Assembly (NCBI GenBank): GCA_021797365.1
Contig: JAJZZU010000005.1
Location: 1 to 27,020 of the forward strand
Source of the DNA: Pseudomonadota bacterium
GTDB taxonomy: Bacteria; Pseudomonadota; Gammaproteobacteria; Acidiferrobacterales; Acidiferrobacteraceae
DNA length: 27,020 nt
Reading direction: 5' to 3'
Part shown: one piece after another, positions 24,475 through 27,020 of the stretch
Position numbering within the stretch: position 1 is the first letter of the stretch
Layout: the number at the start of each line of letters is the position of its first letter
Notes under the pieces: model-generated
Databases searched by the model: none
Seen by the model: only the letters and a program-made list of their open reading frames with translations
What the model was told of the DNA's origin: nothing
Program-made: the position numbers and the translations under genes

Positions 24475-24625
24475 CGTCTTCGTGTCCTTGCCAAGCCAAC
24501 CCTGGAGCCGCTGGCAGATCTCGCGCGACAAGGCCGTACGCGTCGGTGGGGGCACCGTGGATCCGTGCCCGAATGCGCGTCAGGGTGGCGTCGCAGAATC
24601 CCCGTCCGGTAATCGGCATGCGGAC
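24475..24625 (-). pseudogene. N-terminal DUF4338 remnant, minus strand
   Basis: Reading the minus strand, MPITGRGFCDATLTRIRARI then HGAPTDAY in one frame, and ALSREICQRLQGWLGKDTKTP in another, resemble the N-terminal helix-turn-helix-like start of DUF4338 proteins (GRxFTxxELxxIRxLIA...SRxALSRxVCxxLxWxxPxGxxKD). A frameshift separates the two halves and the family's central domain does not follow, so it is a broken fragment. It lies on the other side of kup from the larger DUF4338 remnant and in the opposite orientation. Confidence 0.5.
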
Positions 24626-24764
24626 AGGTTCGCGCCCCCCGGCGTCTTGCAAAACTGTGGGGCAAGATCAGCCGATAGGGTGGCGAGAGGCGCTGTCGGG
24701 CCCATTGTCATGGATCATTGACGGCATCCCTCAAAAGGCTTATAGCCGAGTCGGATGCAGTATG

Positions 24765-24784
24765 TTTTCCCTCTTTAGGGAAAA
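24765..24784 (+). promoter_or_regulatory. Hairpin directly before the ribosome site of the small gene
   Basis: TTTTCCCT (24765-24772) and AGGGAAAA (24777-24784) form a perfect 8-bp stem with loop CTTT. The stem ends one base before the GGAGG ribosome site (24786-24790) of the gene starting at 24796. It could be an operator near the transcription start or an mRNA structure that tunes translation. Confidence 0.55.
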
Positions 24785-24795
24785 TGGAGGCGACC

Positions 24796-25023
24796 ATGCG
24801 TATCGAGCGAACCGATCCTATCACCGGCCACACCCTTACAGATCTGCAAGGGCACCCGTTTGTCATGGAGGGGGCCGGGCCCAATGCCTTGAAGATCTAC
24901 TTTGATGACGAGGCGAGCAAGAAGGCCTATCTCGACATCATGACCGAACATCCCGGCTCGGATTTCACGGTCAATCTCGATAACCCGAGCCCCATGGGTG
25001 GTGAGGCGGATCGCACGCACTAG
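24796..25023 (+). CDS. Small acidic hypothetical protein
   Basis: A 75-residue soluble protein beginning MRIERTDPITGHTLTDLQG, with a GGAGG ribosome site 5 bases before ATG 24796. It has no membrane segment, signal peptide or cysteine. The middle part (NALKIYFDDEASKKAYLDIM) looks like one strand plus one amphipathic helix, followed by SDFTVNLDNPSPMGG. I do not recognise a family. The frame is open back to 24718 (101 residues), but that start has no ribosome site and would run through the 24765-24784 hairpin. Third-position GC and the good ribosome site support a real gene. It is convergent with the DUF1451 gene. Confidence 0.7.
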   Translation: MRIERTDPITGHTLTDLQGHPFVMEGAGPNALKIYFDDEASKKAYLDIMTEHPGSDFTVNLDNPSPMGGEADRTH

Positions 25024-25055
25024 GGGAGTCGAGGTCTCGCCATCAGCTGTCCAGT

Positions 25056-25085
25056 CCGCATGCGCGCGCCCTGCGGCGCATGCGG
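25056..25085. terminator. Hairpin between convergent genes
   Basis: CCGCATGCG (25056-25064) and CGCATGCGG (25077-25085) form a perfect 9-bp stem with a 12-base loop. It lies between the small gene's stop (25023) and the DUF1451 gene's stop (25156), so it could end both transcripts. No T-run is seen. Confidence 0.5.
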
Positions 25086-25155
25086 CGGGGTGGGGTTGAT
25101 ATCGTGAGGTCGCGCGCTCATGCGCCGCCTGCCGAGGCCGCCGGGTGTGGACCCC

Positions 25156-25674
25156 TCAGGCCAGGGGCGCCGCGGCCACGGGCCTATGAAAGCGCGTGCC
25201 GCCACATCGCGGGCAGGGCGGGATGCGCCCGGCCGCGGCGAAATGCAGGCGTTCGTTGCAGTGGTCGCAGACGAGGGTACCGAGCCCCACCGTTTCCCCG
25301 GTATGATATTCGCTGGCTTCCGCCTGCAGGCGTATTTCATGGAGCGTCAGGAGCGTCTGGTCGGCGGCCTCGGAAAAGGCCTCCCAGAATCCTTGCTCGA
25401 TGCGCGCGACATCAAAGCCCAGCCAGTCCCTTAGATCCCGGCCGGTCTCATGTCGATAGCGTGCGGCGTCCGTGAGATCGCGGCGCACCGAGCGCTCGAG
25501 CTCGGCCACATCGCCGCGACCCTTTCCGGCAGATGCGGCATGGCTGCCCCCGCCCAGCAGATGATAGAGGCTGGTGCCGCCCTCGCGTGCCTTGTGCAAG
25601 GCCTTCTCGAGCAGCTCCCGATAGGCCTCGCCCATGGTCTCTAGTTCATTATCGGATGGGGAACCGGTTTTCAT
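25156..25674 (-). CDS. Zinc-ribbon-containing protein, DUF1451 (YbeL-like)
   Basis: A 172-residue cytoplasmic protein. The N-terminal 120 residues are helical and charged (YRELLEKALHKAREGG, VAELERSVRRDLTDAARYRH). The C-terminus carries a rubredoxin-like zinc ribbon with Cys136, Cys139, Cys154 and Cys157 (VCDHCNERLHF ... CPRCGGTRF). The layout of a long helical part, then EYHTGETVGLGTLVC and the ribbon, is that of DUF1451 proteins such as E. coli YbeL; the role is unknown. The frame opens at 25701, but ATG 25674 has GGAGAG before it. It is a single-gene unit. Confidence 0.82.
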   Translation of the reverse strand: MKTGSPSDNELETMGEAYRELLEKALHKAREGGTSLYHLLGGGSHAASAGKGRGDVAELERSVRRDLTDAARYRHETGRDLRDWLGFDVARIEQGFWEAFSEAADQTLLTLHEIRLQAEASEYHTGETVGLGTLVCDHCNERLHFAAAGRIPPCPRCGGTRFHRPVAAAPLA

Positions 25675-26289
25675 GAATCTCTCCGATTGGGATCCGCGCA
25701 ACGCATGCGTGATACTCCATTATGTTCTTACGATTCTGGTCTGGCGACCGGAAGAACGCAAGATGGGCGGGGGTGGCCGGGAATCATCTTGGGGGTCACG
25801 GAGGCCATCGACCATACGCCGGCGGATCGCCGCCTGTGATCACGGGCTCGCATACAGGAAAGAGGTGGACACGGGATCGGCGGTCGCCGCCATGGATACG
25901 GCGCCGGCCCCGGAAAGGCGCGGGCTTGCCTTGGCATCGGGCTAACCCGTCTTTCACGATTCACGGGGGTCGATCGGGTTAAAGACTCGGGTCCTAAAAG
26001 CCCCCCTACACCGCGGTCACGGCGACCTCCGGGCAATCGCATGGGGCGGTCATCTTGGGCGACGGCGTGGGCAGGTGCAACCGTAATGCGTCGAGAGGCA
26101 GGCAATGCTCAGGTTTGGGCTATATGGTGCGCGACAAGAGCAGGGTGCGGCTATCGGTCGCGGGGAATAGTGCCCACGAGGGCCTGTATTCGTCGCGTCA
26201 GCCCACGGCTTTTGCGGTCCACCTGGTGTGATGGGCCGCCGAATTGCCCGGACACACGCGCTTCCGGGTCTCCGGCGGCCCTGGCCGTC
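25675..26289. other. 615-base stretch without a recognisable gene
   Basis: Nothing in this interval matches a gene family on either strand. A 7-bp inverted repeat, TAACCCG (25943-25949) and CGGGTTA (25975-25981), is the only structure noted; it may be a relic of an insertion-sequence end or chance. The leader of the DUF1451 gene lies at the left edge. Confidence 0.5.
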
Positions 26290-27020
26290 CTAGGACTTGT
26301 GGTAGGAAACGATGCGTTCGACCTCGTTGCGCGAGCCTAGGATGACCGGGACGCGCTGATGCAGTCCGCTTGGCTGGATATCCATGATGCGCTCGCGACC
26401 GGTGGAGCTTAAGCCTCCGGCCTGCTCGACGATGAACGACATGGGATTCGCTTCATACATGAGGCGCAGCTTGCCGGCCTTCTTCGGGTCCTTGGTGTCC
26501 TTCGGATACATGAATATCCCCCCGCGGATCAGGATGCGGTGCACCTCGGCGACCATGGAGGCCACCCAGCGCATGTTGAAGTTCTCACCGCGCGGCCCTT
26601 CCTTGCCCTGTAGGCATTCCTGGACGTAGCGCTGGACCGGCTCTTCCCAGAACCGCTCGTTGGAGGCGTTGATGGCAAACTCGTGGGTGTCGGGCGTGAT
26701 GCGCACATCCCGGTGCGTGAGCAGAAATTCGCCGACGTCGCGATCGAGAGTAAAACCGTTCACCCCCTGGCCTGTGGTGAGCATGATCATGGTCGAGGGC
26801 CCGTAGAGGGCGTAGCCTGCCGCCACCTGCTTTGTGCCCGGCTGCAGGAAGTCGGCGGCAGTGGGTTCGCTTACACCTTCCGGGCAGCGCAGGATCGAGA
26901 AGATGGTCCCGACCGATATATTGACGTCGATATTCGAAGAGCCGTCCAAGGGGTCGAAGACCAGGAGATACTTGCCGCGCGGGAACTGGCTTGGTATCAG
27001 AAAGATGTCTTCCATCTCCT
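26290..27020 (-). CDS. fbp: Fructose-1,6-bisphosphatase class I (C-terminal part)
   Basis: The gene runs off the right edge; about 242 C-terminal residues are present. FBPase converts fructose-1,6-bisphosphate to fructose-6-phosphate in gluconeogenesis and the Calvin cycle. The metal-binding signature [19 protein letters not shown] is near the visible start, followed by [53 protein letters not shown] with MYPKD next, and [20 protein letters not shown] with the substrate- and metal-binding residues of class I enzymes. The C-terminus ([16 protein letters not shown]) is intact. In a CO2-fixing sulfur oxidiser it would also feed the glucan pool from which trehalose is made. Confidence 0.96.
   Translation of the reverse strand, partial: EMEDIFLIPSQFPRGKYLLVFDPLDGSSNIDVNISVGTIFSILRCPEGVSEPTAADFLQPGTKQVAAGYALYGPSTMIMLTTGQGVNGFTLDRDVGEFLLTHRDVRITPDTHEFAINASNERFWEEPVQRYVQECLQGKEGPRGENFNMRWVASMVAEVHRILIRGGIFMYPKDTKDPKKAGKLRLMYEANPMSFIVEQAGGLSSTGRERIMDIQPSGLHQRVPVILGSRNEVERIVSYHKS

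Larger units (their letters stand above)
23231..24764. other. Mostly non-coding 1.5 kb interval upstream of kup
   Basis: Beyond the kup promoter, the uncertain open frame at 23637-23906 and the DUF4338 N-terminal remnant, I see no gene. Long open frames occur on both strands but lack ribosome sites and known motifs, which is common in GC-rich DNA. The stretch 23910-24400 could not be assigned to any family. Confidence 0.5.

Noticed and set aside
25943..25981. Insertion-sequence end suggested by TAACCCG/CGGGTTA
   Set aside because: Arms are only 7 bp and no transposase relic is found nearby, so it is kept only as a note in the gap entry.

Overview
The window is a GC-rich chromosomal segment from an acidophilic, sulfur-oxidising chemolithoautotroph, most likely a gammaproteobacterium of the Acidiferrobacter or Acidithiobacillus type. 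This guess rests on gene content: a tetrathionate hydrolase next to a quinol oxidase operon, class I fructose-1,6-bisphosphatase, Kup potassium uptake and a TreYZ trehalose pathway. No rRNA or marker gene is present to settle the taxonomy.

Layout. Positions 63-7837 (+) form an apparent osmoadaptation and storage-glucan operon: a TM-helix protein related to mechanosensitive channels, the debranching enzyme GlgX, then TreZ and TreY, which turn maltooligosaccharides into trehalose. The genes are tightly spaced or overlapping. A split-barrel flavin-type protein follows at 7916-8470. Positions 8471-9777 hold decayed IS630- and IS110-type transposase pieces and then a promoter with a palindrome over its -10 box. 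Positions 9778-16008 (+) are the cytochrome bo3-type quinol oxidase operon cyoABCD, an unusual histidine-rich heme A synthase-like membrane protein, and the heme farnesyltransferase cyoE/ctaB. Convergent to it is tetH (16044-17555, -).

Positions 17556-19231 are mostly non-coding and contain a broken second copy of the cyoE 3' end and traces of a decayed membrane protein gene. A DUF3034 outer-membrane-type protein (19232-20155, +) has its own promoter and terminator. Positions 20156-21334 hold frameshifted DUF4338 (DruA-like) and IS66-type remnants. The potassium transporter kup follows (21335-23230, -) with a palindromic promoter. A further 1.5 kb gap includes an N-terminal DUF4338 remnant in the opposite orientation. 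The window ends with a small unknown gene whose start is preceded by a hairpin (24796-25023, +), a zinc-ribbon DUF1451 protein (25156-25674, -), a 0.6 kb empty stretch and the C-terminal part of fbp (26290-27020, -).

How the genes fit together. TetH produces sulfur compounds outside the inner membrane whose oxidation feeds the quinone pool, and the Cyo oxidase drains that pool to oxygen. GlgX/TreZ/TreY, Kup and the channel-like protein fit osmotic and acid stress tolerance. I see no CRISPR array, tRNA, rRNA or intact mobile element, and no convincing new multi-gene system. The best leads are the heme A synthase-like gene inside a quinol-oxidase operon, the promoter palindromes, the second cyoE relic, and the DUF4338 fragments on both sides of kup.
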